A stretch of 64,000 bases of DNA from the NCBI RefSeq assembly GCF_954871325.1, contig NC_088779.1:20958846-21022845 (forward strand), in the 5' to 3' direction. How positions within the stretch are numbered: the first letter of the stretch is position 1; the number at the start of each line of letters is the position of its first letter. Source of the stretch: Gordionus sp. m RMFG-2023 (Eukaryota > Nematomorpha > Gordioida > Chordodea > Parachordodidae). The notes under the pieces were generated by a model, which was given only the letters and a program-made list of their open reading frames with translations, was not told the origin of the DNA and did no database searches. The position numbers and the translations under genes are program-made. This document shows positions 27,958-41,303 of the stretch, piece by piece.

Positions 27958-28264
27958 TCTAGTAGTATATATATATATATATATAATTACTTTATACATT
28001 CCAAAGAATAAGAAAATCAGAAAAAACTACTTTGGAAGCAGCCTTATAATATAGATTTAATCAATTAGGAAAGGGGTGATTGAAAATTTTCTTGGGTCTT
28101 CTAAATATTTCTAAGAGATTAAGGTTTCGCTTAACCACAGTGCATTACATTGCTATTTATATTCATATATTTATTATCAACAATAATTTATATGACAACA
28201 TTGCTGTCAATGCCAGAAAATCAATAATATTAAATTCAATAAGTTCAATCATTTTTTTAAAAAC

Positions 28265-31200
28265 ATGCAAAATACATCTGACGCAGAATGGATGATTGAG
28301 ATGTCTAAAATGATAAGACCACTTGATAAATATGAGTCTAATGCATGGTTATTAGCGGCTCAATGTGTATTCCCTGAGAATCCATTAGTTATTGTAACTT
28401 ATATAGAATTATAATTTAATTAATTAATAAAAGCTAGATGCATATAAAACATCGCTTATCTCAAAAGAATATGTTGAAGCTGTTCGTTTGCTCCAAAAAT
28501 TGTACTTTTTTAAAAAAAATTTATTAATTAGTTTATTTGTTTTAGAATTACCTGCGACATTAGCATGGATGTTGGTATAAAACAGGAAATTAATGCAATA
28601 ATAATGGCACTCTACCAAGAAAACTATGATAATTCTTTACAAGACGGTATAATTTGATTTGAGATGAATACTAAAAGTTTTATAGATATATATAATTATA
28701 TACCCAAAGAATTAAAAAAGTCTATTTTGTTATATGCAGCAGGTTTATATTTTCCAAATACAACATATAGATTTTTAACCTAGATGTCCAAACTGATATT
28801 CATTCATATGCCAAGATCATGTTATCAACATTTGAGAAATTTCCTGAAGCTATTGAATCTCATGGGGTATATTATAAATAAGTTTAATTGCTACAAATTC
28901 ATATATTTCCCAATTTTAAAATATATATAATTATATGATACTGATACATATTTAGATGGAATTGCTTGAAAGATTAATGGAGCATTGCAATAATCAAAAT
29001 AATGATATAAATAATATTTTATATCAAAATGTCAAAAATATATTAGGTACAATTTTTTTAATAAAAAAATTACCATATTGATTATATATTTGTATTAATA
29101 ATAGTTTGTGAAGTGACACCTATCATATTAAAGCAAAGATTATCCTTTCGCAAAGAGATGCTAATAAATTTGTTAAAATATGCTATCGATTATTTTATAG
29201 AAAATTCTTTGTATCAACCTGAAAAAAATAGCAATATTAAGGATAATTTTGCAACAAAATACTTGCTCTTATCTGAAGTATTTAAAATGGTGGGCTCACA
29301 TCTGGACTGGACTTTGGCTGATGTATTTGAGCATAAGTAATTTTTTATATCATTTAATTATAAACATATTGGCAAGAAATAATCGTTTGTTTTAAAATTT
29401 GTGTTCATTCATATCTCAATTTTTTTTTGGGAGGGCCTCCTTTGATCGTATTATTTTGATCGTAAAATGGTCCATTTTAGGTCAAAATGGACGATTTTTT
29501 CATTCATATGAATTTATAGGTTAGGGTTAGGGTATTCATTTCTTCTTTTAACAAATAGTCTTAAATTATCAGCTACAGTATTAAGCATAATGTTTTTAAA
29601 TGATTTTAATTTACCGCGATTAAATAGACCAATCAGAAAAAAATGGACCAAATTTACGATCAAAGTTAGGCAAATCTTTTTTTTAAATACATTTAATATT
29701 AACATATCATCGGTCTAGAATTTGAGTGCTCCACTTGCGCAAATTTTTAAAAATAAAAAAATCAAAATGCAAGTGAAGCAAACATAACATTTTATGATTT
29801 TTAATTTTCAAATGCTCCATTTACATTTTTTTACGTGTTTTCAAATCCTGTAAAAATAATACTTTAATCATATTATTGGATTTAAATGATAATCTATCGC
29901 AAATAAAAATGGTTCTGCTTTTGCTATTTGCATTGACTTTAATTTAGTGAATGGAGTATGGATAAATTTGAAATCTTTTGACACAGAATGGAAATGTAAA
30001 TAATATTTTGGGGTCATTTCAATCACTTCAGATGGATTTTTATGATTTGCAACTCTTTAATCATTAAAGAGTAAGAGGGCTATGGATTTAATTTTTTTTA
30101 AAAACATCTTTTAATTTGGCTATACACTGAATTGATCTCTTAAAAATTGAATGGTTAGTAGCACCATATTATTTAAATTGTTTTATTATGCTAAATAATG
30201 TTTTAAAGGATAAATTATAATAGATTTTTATTTTGGCCACACAGGAATCAGCTCATAAAATTAGGTGTAGGATAGTTGGAAATTTTTTAATATAACATCT
30301 ACTAATGCTATCACACTGCAAGTAATATACCGTTCTTCTTATTTTTTCCTTAATGACAAATAGCACAGTACCCACCTTTGTTTTGACTACAATATGCAGT
30401 TTCATTATAAATAGATAATTTTCTTTTATAATATGTAGACCCAACCTCATCTTGGTAATGTTTTTTTTTAACATTTTGGGTCAAATGATATGACTAAATT
30501 TTTTTTTGACTTAACTATGATTCTATCCATATATCTTTCAATTATTAGTGTTGTTGAACGGCTCGTTTTGAACCGAATTTTAAAAACGGCTAACTCAATA
30601 TTTCATCCAGAAAAATATTACGCAAGCTTGAAGATTTTGCTCATAGAACGAACAAAGTTCTAGACATACATTATCGAAACCTCGAGGCTCAGACAATATT
30701 TTTTCTTGCTAAAATATTGAGTTAGCCGTTTTAAAAAATCGGCTCAAAACTAGCCATTTAACAACACTAATTTCAATACAAGTTTCAACATATTCTTCTT
30801 TTTTGCCATCCTAATAGTTCTTCTAATGTGATATATTATAATTATGTTAAAATACATTCATTTTAATAGTATTAGTTTATGAAACGGTTATATTGTTGAA
30901 ATAAGACGTTAAATATTGAATTTATGACATTTTTACAATTTTTTTTTACATTGCAAGCAACCATACGGAAATAAATTCCACAATAAAGTATATAGTTTTT
31001 ATTAATGGATTATATTGATTGTTGAATCTAATATTTTAATGACTAAGTGATTTTTCTTTTTTACAAATATGTTAAAAATTAAACATAATTTAAACAGATA
31101 CTTATTTTTTGTAGACATTTTTTTTAATTGCAACACAAAACAACCCCTTAATTTGGAAGCCATATAAATATTAAAAATTTAGAGCACACTTAAACAAGCA

Positions 31201-34200
31201 TGGAGCGAATAGAACTTTTATAATTTTCTTAACCATAACGAAACCTTTTGATTAAAACTCTAAAAGGAGCCCATTTATAGGCCGATTCTTTACTTTGCTT
31301 TAGAACTGGTTATCGGCCATTACTGATTTTTACCGATACAGTAATTTTTAAATTTTGATTTAATTAAACCCCCTTAATTTGCCTTCTCATTAAAACCCAT
31401 ATTGACTTGGCAATATAATTAGATTTCAAACTCTGGTGGTAGTGGCACTATAGGTCGATACAGGCCAAACCAGCTGAACTGGCGCCTTCGAAATTTTTGA
31501 AAAAGACTTACGGCCCATAATTTATTGCCTGGCTGGGATAATTTTGTATAAGTTTATATTTTACTCAATTTGGGATACCATTTAATTTTCGAAGGTCCTA
31601 ATAATTTGTCCATAAATTTAAAAATAAAATAAGGATCTCTCAAGATCAATTCGAAAAGATCCGCAAAGTTTACGCAAAAAATGTCGAATTTAAAACGTAC
31701 GCTGGTAATCAAGAGGTTTTTTACGCTATCGCGATACTGTTTTTGCATCATTTCTCCATTTACTTAAAGCTCAAAGGATTGTCTACGTTATTTGATAGTA
31801 TATCATAATTATTATACAATAGATTTATTCACGTTTTGATATATAATGACCCACCCCTCCCCTGAAAGAATACTATCAACAAGAACAATTTTTCAAGAAA
31901 AAAACGGTTTTAATATTTTAGATATAAAGAAACATCCATTTCCGGTGTTGTCAAACCTAAAAATATATTGAATCTATATTTTAGATCTCTGTCAAATTTT
32001 GCCTTTTTGATTAATTTAAAAAACGGGCCATTTTAAATTGGCATTCGTCATAATTAATCTTTTTCATATAATTGAATTATTTATTAAATATATATTTTTT
32101 TGGTAGCTGATAGTATACCAACTCAAGAGGACAAAAGTAAGCAATCCACTTTAATTTCGGCTCTAGTCGAACCCATACAACTGATAATTCGAAGTTTTGA
32201 TCACAATGGATCCATATCTAACCACGGGAAAAGCGTATTTAAAATTATATCTTTCGAATCAATTTTAAGACACTCTCTTCAAAATAATGCTAACAAAGGT
32301 TTAAATTTTATAATTAAGCAAAAAGATATTTCTATAAATTTTTTGGGCCGAGCCATATTTTAAATTTTTTTAATATATCCGGGCCGGAATTAAAAAAATT
32401 TTTTAAAAATACCCGGGGAATATATCTTAAATCGCAATTATTCGCTGTAAAAATTAAAAATACATGTAATATATATTTATAAAAAATCCGGGCCAGGGTC
32501 GGGCCGAACTTTTTTTAATATGGAACAGGTCGCAAATGGTACCTTTCTGGGTCTCTGATATATACGATGTGCTTTCATTTTTTTAGAATGACTTTTATAG
32601 ATTTTTAATCGAGTTTACGGCATTCTCTATTTCAATTTTGATAATAATCTTGATTGGTTGTAATTATTTTAAGTTACTAAATTTTATTTGTCATTTTATG
32701 GGATTACCTTTTAAATTATTATATTTGCGTTCTACTATTATATTACAACATTTATAATAAGTTAAAACCCTTTTTTGTAATCTGATTATAACTCCAATAC
32801 CTTTCTTCATTGAGACAAATGGTATTTTACTATTTTATTACACAAATATAAAATTAGTTATTAGATTTTTTTTATACAAATTTTAATTTATTTCTTAGAT
32901 TCTACCGATATTCGGGATAACCTTTTAGTGTGCTGTAATTGCTATGCCCTTTTGCTAGAAGACATCAGTTTATATTCGAGTAAGATTAAATTATATTTTA
33001 TTACCACATTTTTTGTTGCTTTTATGAATAGAGTTTTTAAAAACGACACGATTAAGATATTGGCTAAAATAATATAATGTAAGATTTGGCAAATAAAACG
33101 TAATATTATTTTCGTTAAAATCGTAATCGGGCCGTTTTTAAAAAGGCCCTAATCAAACTTTTTAATAATACTAGCTTATATTTTTTGTGCTTAATTTATC
33201 TAAGAACATTTTAAAAATATCTTTATTTATGATATATTTTTATATATTATTCAAGAATTACTATATATTGTAAATGTGATAAACTATATTTAATAAAAAA
33301 AAATTATAATGAAGAAAAGAAGAGGATTGCAATGTTTATTATTTTATACATTATATATTTATTTATATAAATCAATAATATTTGATCAATATTTAAAATC
33401 CTCATCAAAATTTAACGAATCTCTTCTTTTCGAGTTAGAATTAATTATTCAGACATCATTTTTGGTTTTTAAGACAATATAAACATTTTTTTTAAAATCT
33501 AATTTAAAATAATTGCATGTTTATAAAATTATATAATAAGAGTTAAAATGTATAACTGGTAACACAAATTTGTATTAAAAATTGTATATGTACAAAATAG
33601 AAATAAAATTTATTTTCTTTAGCTTTCTGAAACCTGGAAGGAATTATAATTCTTTGGTCCTAATAAGAACGTAAAAATGCCCCTTACCCAGGTCCCTGCT
33701 TAATAAAAAAACTGTTTAAAAATGGATTTTCATAATAATAATTGATTTTTAATTTGCTTACAATTAATAGAAATAACTAATTATGTCCATATTTTTACAT
33801 TCCAATTTATATCATCATGATTTGTACAGGTCAACACACTCTATATTTCTGGTTCATCCTTGCCCCTTTTGGCAAGGGTTTCTCATATGTTACTCTTTTT
33901 ACCACACCTTTCCTCGTTTATATGTAATGACATCATACGTAATTTTGCGTTAAATTTAGTGATGTTTAATTTACTCTTAAAAATACCTCGAGGGCTAATT
34001 AAATATTCTTATACTGGTGAGGGGGGGGGGCGGTATAATTAAATCGTTCAACATTTCTAATTTGCTAACTCTGGCATCAAATTTTTCGCTTGAATAAGAT
34101 GAGTTTATTTTAACAATTTTGATTAAACAGAAAGTATATCGCTAAAATATATCCCAAATTATGTCATTAAAATTAAAATAACCATATCCCTTCACATTCG

Positions 34201-37200
34201 ATTACCAGCATATTTTTTAGTTTTTACTAATGCATGTTTTAATATTTTTAAAAAAATATATATTAATTTGTTGATTAAACTATAATTTTTTTTAAAAAAA
34301 CTCAAACTAAGCTTTCAAAGAATGTTGTTCTCTTCTTTTCACTCGAGATTACAAAAACCTTTTGTTCGAATCATTTGAAATTGACTTTTGGCTCATTAAA
34401 GGTGAATACAATAAAATTATCAAAAAGCTTGGTGATGATGATTTATGTCCACCCTTATTACCTCAAATTGAAACCGTCGATAATGAAGGGACACTTAAAA
34501 GAACTTATAGGATGTTATATGAAAATTTAATGTTGAGCCATGCCCATTATAAATCTAACGAATTTGCCGTGTTGTATTAAATTTTATATAAATATTGTTT
34601 TTTTTGTTGAGTTTTTTTAAAACTTACTACATATTTTTTTAAATGAATATAATAATTTCAGAGATCTGTAGAGGTAACATTTGCACGGCCAGGCCCGGAT
34701 TTTAAAACATCTGAAAGTTTTTAAACAACTTTGAGAAGTTTTAAAATATTAATAAAATCATTTGTTACATTTTCTAAAATTAAATTTTGGACATGTTTTT
34801 ATATTTTAAAAAAATATTATTTCTTCGTTTTGATAAAGTTTTAAAGTTTGCAAATCAATTTTTTTTTAAATATTTTGGACACAGCCTTAACTAAAATAGC
34901 TAATCAAGTTTTACACAAATAGATTTTAGATAAAATGATATGAATTATTATAAAATGTTATTAATATTATTAAATGAATTTATTTTTAAAACAATAATTT
35001 AAAAGCCATATTTTAAATAAAATATTTCATGTATATATAAATAATTCTCGATGTTATCAAGGTCGCAACAATTTTTTTTTATCAATAATTTTACAATTTG
35101 ATGTGTAAACTATTAAAATTTATTGATATAATAATTTATACCTATAACTAATTAATCGATTTAATTCCTATCGAATACAAATAAGGAAAATATATTATAT
35201 GTCGATGTTGTATAAGTTGTAAGATCAAATTTGTTAGATTTATTGATGAAGTTGATGTATTATTAGATATTAAACTTCAATTGATAATATTTGAGATAAA
35301 TATAATATTGTTGAGTTTTTATAATTTTAATGGATGCAATTAACCTTACAGTCATAACTGCAACATTTTCTGTGTATACCAACTATCAGCAAAGGTGTTA
35401 AAAAATTATGGTTTCATAAAATGCTTAAAATCTTTATAGATTTTGACCTCTTTGAAGGACCAAATTTTTTGAGAATGTTTAAGCAGGTTTGATATAATTT
35501 CGTCTAAATTAAATCTTTTTTAAAAATATTGCTTATAAGTAATTGTTATTATTATGTCCTTTCATAATGAAATCATCATTTTTTATATTGATTTTAAATA
35601 AAATTATTTTTATTTTGTTGATTTTTGCTCAATAATTTGGTAGGAAAAAAATCTCATATTGTTTATTAGATGATTTTAGTTAAACCATAAAAAAATTACA
35701 ATTATAAATTTAGTTTTGTGTTAATCCTTTTCTAAAATAATTTGAAATTTTCTTATAATACATAACATACCACTTATTAATTCAAACAATTTCCACTAGA
35801 AATATGCAATTGGCGAGTTTTAGCAAACAAACCCGCCCACTCGTTGTTAAATTTTTCTTAACCCGCTCGTCCGCCCAATTTTTAAAAATTATTTTAATGA
35901 TTGGTTTGGCTCTTTATTTTTTTATTATGTATTTTTAATTAAACTTATAAAATAAGCAATATTATGAAATTAAAAAATGATTTTTAATGAATAAGCCTGT
36001 TCTATTTATTACGTCCAAAAAATATTTAAATAAATAATATTTTTAAACCACCCACCCGCCCAATGTTTAAAATATTTCCGACCAGAGAATGGATTGGCTA
36101 AAAACTCGTTCATTTCAGACTTTTAGTTTTCATATCAAGTTATAAAATTTTATAAAAATTGGTTCCGGAGGGCAGAAGATAGGTGCCTTAATAGCGAACA
36201 CAACGCGAAAAACAAAAAAGTAGCATCGATATTTATTTTTTATACATGAAACATTTTATTTAAGAAATTCTTAAATGATTTTTTTTTAAATAAATTTAAA
36301 AATATTAATACATTTTGTAAGTCTAAAAGTAATTTGTGTAAAACTTGATTAGTTTCTTAATTAATAATATGCAAAAATATTAAAAAATAATTTTTATTTG
36401 GCTGTAAATATTTCAACTCAAGGTAACTCTTAGATGTCGGTACGTGTTGTCCGTAGACCAGCCCAACCCGAGCTCGCGGGTTCTGGCATAAATGACTTTT
36501 TCGGGTCGGGTTGTAAGAGGTGTCCGACCCCACCCGATAAGTATAAATATAAATATCCTTAATAATCATTTTAATTCATAACTTTCAAAAACAACATGTC
36601 ATTTATTATCTAATACATTTATTTCATCATTAAAATATCAATCAGAATAACATGTCATTTTCAAATATTATTTTTCATAACATCGGAAGATATATCAAAA
36701 CAACTTTCCCAATTTAAGTGTTTTGTTACCTAAATTCCTGTTGGTAAACGATTTTATATATTGAAAATTTGAGGCTATTTGATTAAATAGATATTAGATA
36801 AATATATTTAAATTAACGTGATAGAATATGATGTAAATTAAGTATGTAATAATAACACATAATTATAATAACAAAATAGTTATCTCTGTTTCCTCGGCTA
36901 GCTGTGAAAGAGCGCTTTCACAAGCTGGTCGGGCTTTTGAAGATAGGAGGATTTGTTTAAAGCCTGACAAACTCGACTCCTCATTATTTATATATATCAG
37001 AATTATTCACTGTTACTATTGATAATGATATGATAATGATTTACCTTTATTATATGTTCATTATATCATAACATTATTTTTATATAATGGAAATAATTTT
37101 TAAATTGGTTTGTATTTCAACTTTTTAATATTTCAACTGAATAAAAAAGTATATGTCAATTTAAATAAAATGCAACTTAATATAAATATTAATTATATTA

Positions 37201-40200
37201 TGGCGATCCTACACTTTTATTTAAGTAATACACATAATTCTTTTGGATATTATAATATTCATAAAAAAATTAGTCGGGTTCTGGTCGTTTGAAAAAAATT
37301 ATTAAATTCGGGCTCGGGCAAATTTTTTTATAATTTGGACTCGAACCGCTAAAAAATCACTTAGTAGACCTCTAGTAACGCTAATAGCTAAAATATAAAA
37401 CATTTTATGAATTTTAGATCGGATAAATAGGTAGTGGATCAGTATTACAAAACCTTTTGAATAGTTTGAAATTGATAGAGGGAATTTTCTATGCTCCACG
37501 AGAGAAATTAAATATTTTAAGAATAGGATTTAGACCAGAAAGGGCGATAGATGAGTATTATTAAACCTTTGAAAGTAGTATGAAATAAATAGTGAGAATT
37601 TTTTACTCCGCGACGGAAAAGAGTTAAATTTTTAAAACATACTAAATATTTTTGTCCATCCAAAATTAAGTTATTTAAAAAAAAATTCCTTTGACTTAAT
37701 AAAGGCGTTATCAGTTATAAACTACTCCCAAAAATTTTGTAATGTTCTACAAGTGGGTAGCTATTGAGTCATTGCTATCATATATTATTAAGGAAATAGA
37801 AAGGAGGTTGTATATATAAAAAGGTGGCTAGACCTATTCAAAGATGAATACAGATCTAAAAATGCATTATTCTGATTTTCTATTCGAATAATTTAATTTT
37901 TATGATTTGTGATTGAGTCTTCTTCTTTATAAGCTTTTAAAAAATAATTCGAGGCACAGACAGAACCTAGATCTGAAAAAAATTCTCACCAGACCTTGGG
38001 CCAAAGTTTTTTTTATTTTGCAGTCGAGACATATTCGGCTCAGCCCGATTACAACCAAAATTTTTTAGGCTTAACCCGGATTTATTTTAAAAAATTTATG
38101 GCCCGAATACCCGGACCGGGCCTGTTGATTTCTGAAAAAAAAATTTATTTATAGAGGTCAGCACGGGCTGTCAAAAGCCCGAGGCTCTAGTCGAGTTCGG
38201 ACATTGATTTTTTCCTTGGGCTCGGGTCGGGCTGTAAGAGGTGTCCGACCCTATAAATAAATGTTAAAAATACAATATCTTTAATAATACATATATTTTT
38301 GTTTTATGAAAAATGTCAATCAGAATAATTGATATTGATATGTCTTTTTAATATGTTCATTATTATATTTTTTTAGAGGATTTTTCTCTATATGAACAAT
38401 TATCATCTTTTTTCGACATCAATCATGCAAATTATTTTTTCACTATAAAATTCGATTGTTTTTTAACTTTACTTTTTATATTTAAACTGAATTATATATA
38501 TATATATATATGTCTAAATTAAATAAAGTTCAACTTTATATGAATATTGATTAGAACGGGTTAAATTTATGTTTATTTAATGTGGCAATATGTGAATAAA
38601 TACACTTCATTTTTAATTGTATCTTAGATGTTATAAAATTAAATTCAAATTATAAAAAAAAATTTAGTCGGGCTCTGACAAAGAATTTAAATTCGGGCTC
38701 AGGCCGCGAAAATATTACCTTGCAGAGCTCTAGTTATGTAACAAAAATCGGTTTATTTTATCAAAGAAAAACATGATTGATTTATTTACTTTTAATTTTC
38801 TGAAAAAAAAAATTGTCCGATACTTTGAACAAATTATCGCATTTTGTTTTCAATAAAATATCTAGCGTTCTCTCGAATGTGTTTACAGAATTCTTACGAT
38901 ATTAAAGGAACACCCTTTTTTCTATCAGAGTCTGATCAAATTTTATCAAACTTCTAAAAATTACACAACCTTTCTACAAACTGACGAAGATATCGCTGAA
39001 ACCAATATAACGCATGATGATGATATGGGGGCAGGAGGCGAAACGTTGATTTATCTTGAATTAAACAGCCATACACTTTTTAAATATTGTTTATACCTCG
39101 TGACCTTGCTGTTTAAAGTGAGATTTTTACCGTCATTCATCACATTTCATAAATTAGCCCTATTGAAAATCACATTCTTGATAACCTGAATTTAGGTGTA
39201 CATATAAGAATAATCTTTATAAAGAATTTAATAAGAAAAAAATTTGCGTTTGATTTTTCGATGTGGAATATTTTAATTTTTTTTCTCCAAAATCATTTTT
39301 CTTAAATTTTAATAATCGCTTTTCGCCTTTTTGTAAATATTTTTATAGTGTTTTTATTATCCTCACAAATACGAATACTGAATTATTCTATCCGTATTTT
39401 TATGGGTATACTTAAAACAAACAGGGACCCTAGCCGAAACTTTATATTGGAATGAATTATTATAGTTTCTGAACCTTAATCGAACCTATACTAAATCGCG
39501 AAAAGGGTGAGCCAAACACTAATATAATTGTTTTTGAACTGGTATAAACACTTTATATATCAGAGACCTGCAGGTCAATTTTTTTTTTAAATATACCCTC
39601 CTGGACCTGAAATATTTTCTTAAAATTACCCAGGCCGGGCCGTATATTTAAAAACCAAATATTTTAAATCGCTAGTATTAGTCATAAAAATTAAAATAAT
39701 CTGGGCCAGGTATGGACTGAAAACATAAAACCCGGGCCGGACCGGAAAAAATTTTCGAACTTCTGCAGGTCTCTGACATATGTATATTAAAATTTAAGAG
39801 CATATTTTTGATATAAGTGACACTTTTCCTTGGGAGTATTTTTATAACGGTAATTTTTTAATAATTATATTTTTCCAGAATTTTAATTTTTTTAGTGAGT
39901 AGTGATCAGTTTTCTAAACATTGGAAAGATAATTAAAATTTAAATCTTAAATTGATAATATTTTTCTAATTTTATGGTAGTTTCGTTTTGGCATTTAATT
40001 ATTAGAAATAAAATATATATGATCAATTTATTTGTTTGTATCAGATAGAATTCAAGTCTATATTATTAATAATAAGATCGAAACGTTTCAACCCAATGAT
40101 CTTCTTTCAAATATTTATTTTTAATTTTTGCCTCTTGCACGTTTTTTTATTTAAAAATTTGATAAATATTACAAAAATTTAAAACCTTCATATTTTGTTA

Positions 40201-41303
40201 AAAACCATAACCGAATTGAGACCTCTTATCTTAAGCTGAGAATTAATATATGGTTTTATTATCTTTTGTAAAATCATTTTTTTTCATCAAATGACAAAGC
40301 AATGCCCAAAATCTTCCTGCGTAACTGGGAACATTCTCGTTTTGTCCCAGTTCCAAGAAACATCTACTTTGATTGATCGATCATTACTTTTCACACAACT
40401 AGCCTCATACACGAATGCTACTCCTTTCGTATACGAATCATTTTTCGAGTACGTTTGCGATGTCCAACTACTTGAGGAAATGGCCTTTTTGGTCTCGCCT
40501 CATACAAGCGAAACCAATAGTATTGGCAATGAAAACGATGATTTAAAACCACGCGTACAATTGATAAAAATACCCGATCATGGCGATAAAGTAAGAGCGA
40601 GTAGAAGGAGAAAGGCGGACGAATCTATTGGGTATGAAAACTTATTATAAAAATTTTTTTAAATTAATTCAGTTGGAAAAATCTTTTTTTAAAAATGCTG
40701 GCAGAGTTTAAATAATTCAATTTTAAAATAAATATCCTATCTAAAAGTATTAATTTAATTATAGTTTTGCCACCATACATAACTTTTATTAAAATTGGAA
40801 TATTTTTTAAAAGAGGTTGTCTTGTCAGATATCAGGAGAGTCAATAAGAAACCCTAAGTCCTTTTTTAAAAAAAATTTAGGAATAACAATCTTTTTAGAA
40901 AAATATTCAGAAAAGAAACTATAAACTTTTTTTAGTTCAGGTTTCAAACTCTAGTTAATAAATAAATATAATAATGATTCGGGTTAAATAATCTAATATT
41001 CAATTGAATTATTTTTGTCAAAATATTCTTGTTGTAATTATAATAAAAATTTGGGTATTTATGAATAAATGATTAATTAACTATTAAATTAAGTATACAT
41101 TTTAAAAAAACTATAATTTTTAATCAATTAAATCCAGATCTTATAAAGCTACTCTTCAAGACGCTTTTATTAAAAGGATACAATCCATACCAAATAACGT
41201 CGCGGAAAAACAAGAATTCAAAATTCAGACTATTTTTCATTTCTTTTTTGAGGAAAAGAGCAATATTATTAAATTATTCGAATCACAACCTACGCTAAAA
41301 TAA
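28265..41303 (+). CDS. INTS10: Integrator complex subunit 10 (14 exons)
   Basis: Exons: 28265-28393, 28434-28501, 28546-28646, 28686-28742, 28784-28866, 28956-29046, 29105-29336, 31634-31797, 32107-32298, 32899-32979, 34348-34573, 38889-39117, 40300-40631 and 41138-41303. All junctions are GT-AG and all phases agree, giving 716 residues against about 710 in human INTS10. Landmarks in family order: WLLAAQCVFPENP near the N-terminus, FEKFPEAIESHG, FKMVGSHLDW, FWLIKGEYNKIIKKL, LMLSHAHYKSNEFAVL and FVYESFFEYVCDVQLLEEMA. The family is an alpha-helical scaffold. INTS10 forms a module with INTS13 and INTS14 in the nuclear Integrator complex, which cleaves nascent snRNA, enhancer and promoter-proximal RNA. 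Exons 1-7 are tightly packed (introns 39-89 nt), whereas later introns reach 4.3 kb and hold hAT debris. A likely AATAAA lies at 41477. A broken copy of the last two exons lies at 46.2-47.7 kb. Confidence 0.92.
30544..30770. mobile_element. MITE of the TAGTGTTGTTAAA family in INTS10 intron 7
   Basis: Near-palindromic: TAGTGTTGTTGAACGGCT at the left, and TAACAACACTA preceded by AGCCGTTTT at the right. It shares AAAACGGCTAACTCAATATT and the CAGAAAAATATTAC block with the 62.3 kb copy. TTTCAAT occurs on both flanks, the likely remains of the target duplication. Non-coding. Confidence 0.7.
32345..32565. mobile_element. hAT-like MITE remnant in INTS10 intron 9
   Basis: GC-rich blocks (GGGCCGAGCC, CCGGGCCGG, CCGGGCCAGG) and a right end GGTCTCTG resemble the elements at 14.8 and 39.6 kb. 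The left end is eroded and no duplication was found. Confidence 0.4.
34655..34712. mobile_element. Solo hAT-like terminus in INTS10 intron 11
   Basis: CAGAGATCTGTAGAGGTAAC followed by ATTTGCACGGCCAGGCCCGG matches the inverted right end of the 14.8 kb MITE. The partner end is not visible. Confidence 0.4.
35798..36121. mobile_element. Probable hAT-type MITE in INTS10 intron 11
   Basis: Ends CGAGTTTTAGC and GCTAAAAACTCG are inverted repeats, with CCCGCCCACTCG and CCACCCGCCC blocks just inside. This matches the CCCGCCC-rich ends of the hAT remnant at 42.2-44.0 kb. No target duplication recognised. Confidence 0.45.
36431..37374 (+). mobile_element. hAT element with transposase remnant
   Basis: Flanks GTAACTCT (36423-36430) and GTAACGCT (37375-37382) match at seven of eight bases. 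Near 36890-37000 the plus strand encodes SASCERAFSQAGRAFEDRR, then CLKPDKLDSSLFIY: the C-terminal dimerisation domain of hAT transposases (SSxxxERxFSxAG...RxxLxPxxxDxLxFL). The rest of the transposase is missing or unreadable. It lies in INTS10 intron 11. The end block GGGTCGGGTTGTAAGAGGTG is shared with the 38.15 kb element. Confidence 0.75.
37436..37645. repeat. Dispersed repeat, copy 1
   Basis: The block with TATTACAAAACCTTTTGAAT, AATTGATAG and CTCC(A/G)CGA motifs matches the reverse complement of about 44060-44330. Non-coding, family unknown; in INTS10 intron 11. Confidence 0.5.
38152..38732. mobile_element. Non-autonomous hAT element
   Basis: Ends TAGAGGTCAGCACGGGC and GCAGAGCTCTA; flanks TTTATTTA and GTTATGTA agree at six of eight bases. 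It shares GGGTCGGGCTGTAAGAGGTG and the TCGGGCTC right-end block with the 36.4 kb element, so it looks like an internally deleted member of that family. In INTS10 intron 11. Confidence 0.6.
39560..39774. mobile_element. hAT-like MITE in INTS10 intron 12
   Basis: Inverted ends CAGAGACCTGCAGGTC and ...TGCAGGTCTCTG with GGCCGGGCC blocks inside. Target duplication unclear. Same family as the copies at 14.8, 32.3 and 34.7 kb. Confidence 0.6.

Larger units (their letters stand above)
25122..27990. mobile_element. Fold-back MITE split by a hAT insertion
   Basis: The left arm begins CAATGATGTATATATTACTA. The right arm, up to 25346, carries AATGAATCGCCAATCTAGTA and continues after the insertion at 27958 as CTAGTAG plus a TA repeat. 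Both arms match the intact copy at 62877-63213, including AAGTGT(C/A)CAT and GCCAT(C/T)TT blocks. The original element was about 250 bp; the rest of the interval is inserted hAT sequence. The right terminus is decayed, so the end is approximate. Confidence 0.6.

Noticed and set aside
25122-28000. CRISPR-like or satellite array suggested by repeated AAGATAC words
   Set aside because: The words are irregular subterminal repeats of a hAT element; there is no constant repeat-spacer period and this is animal DNA.
33620-33660. Possible extra INTS10 exon (LSETWKEL)
   Set aside because: Exons 10 and 11 join in phase without it, and it is followed at once by a stop.
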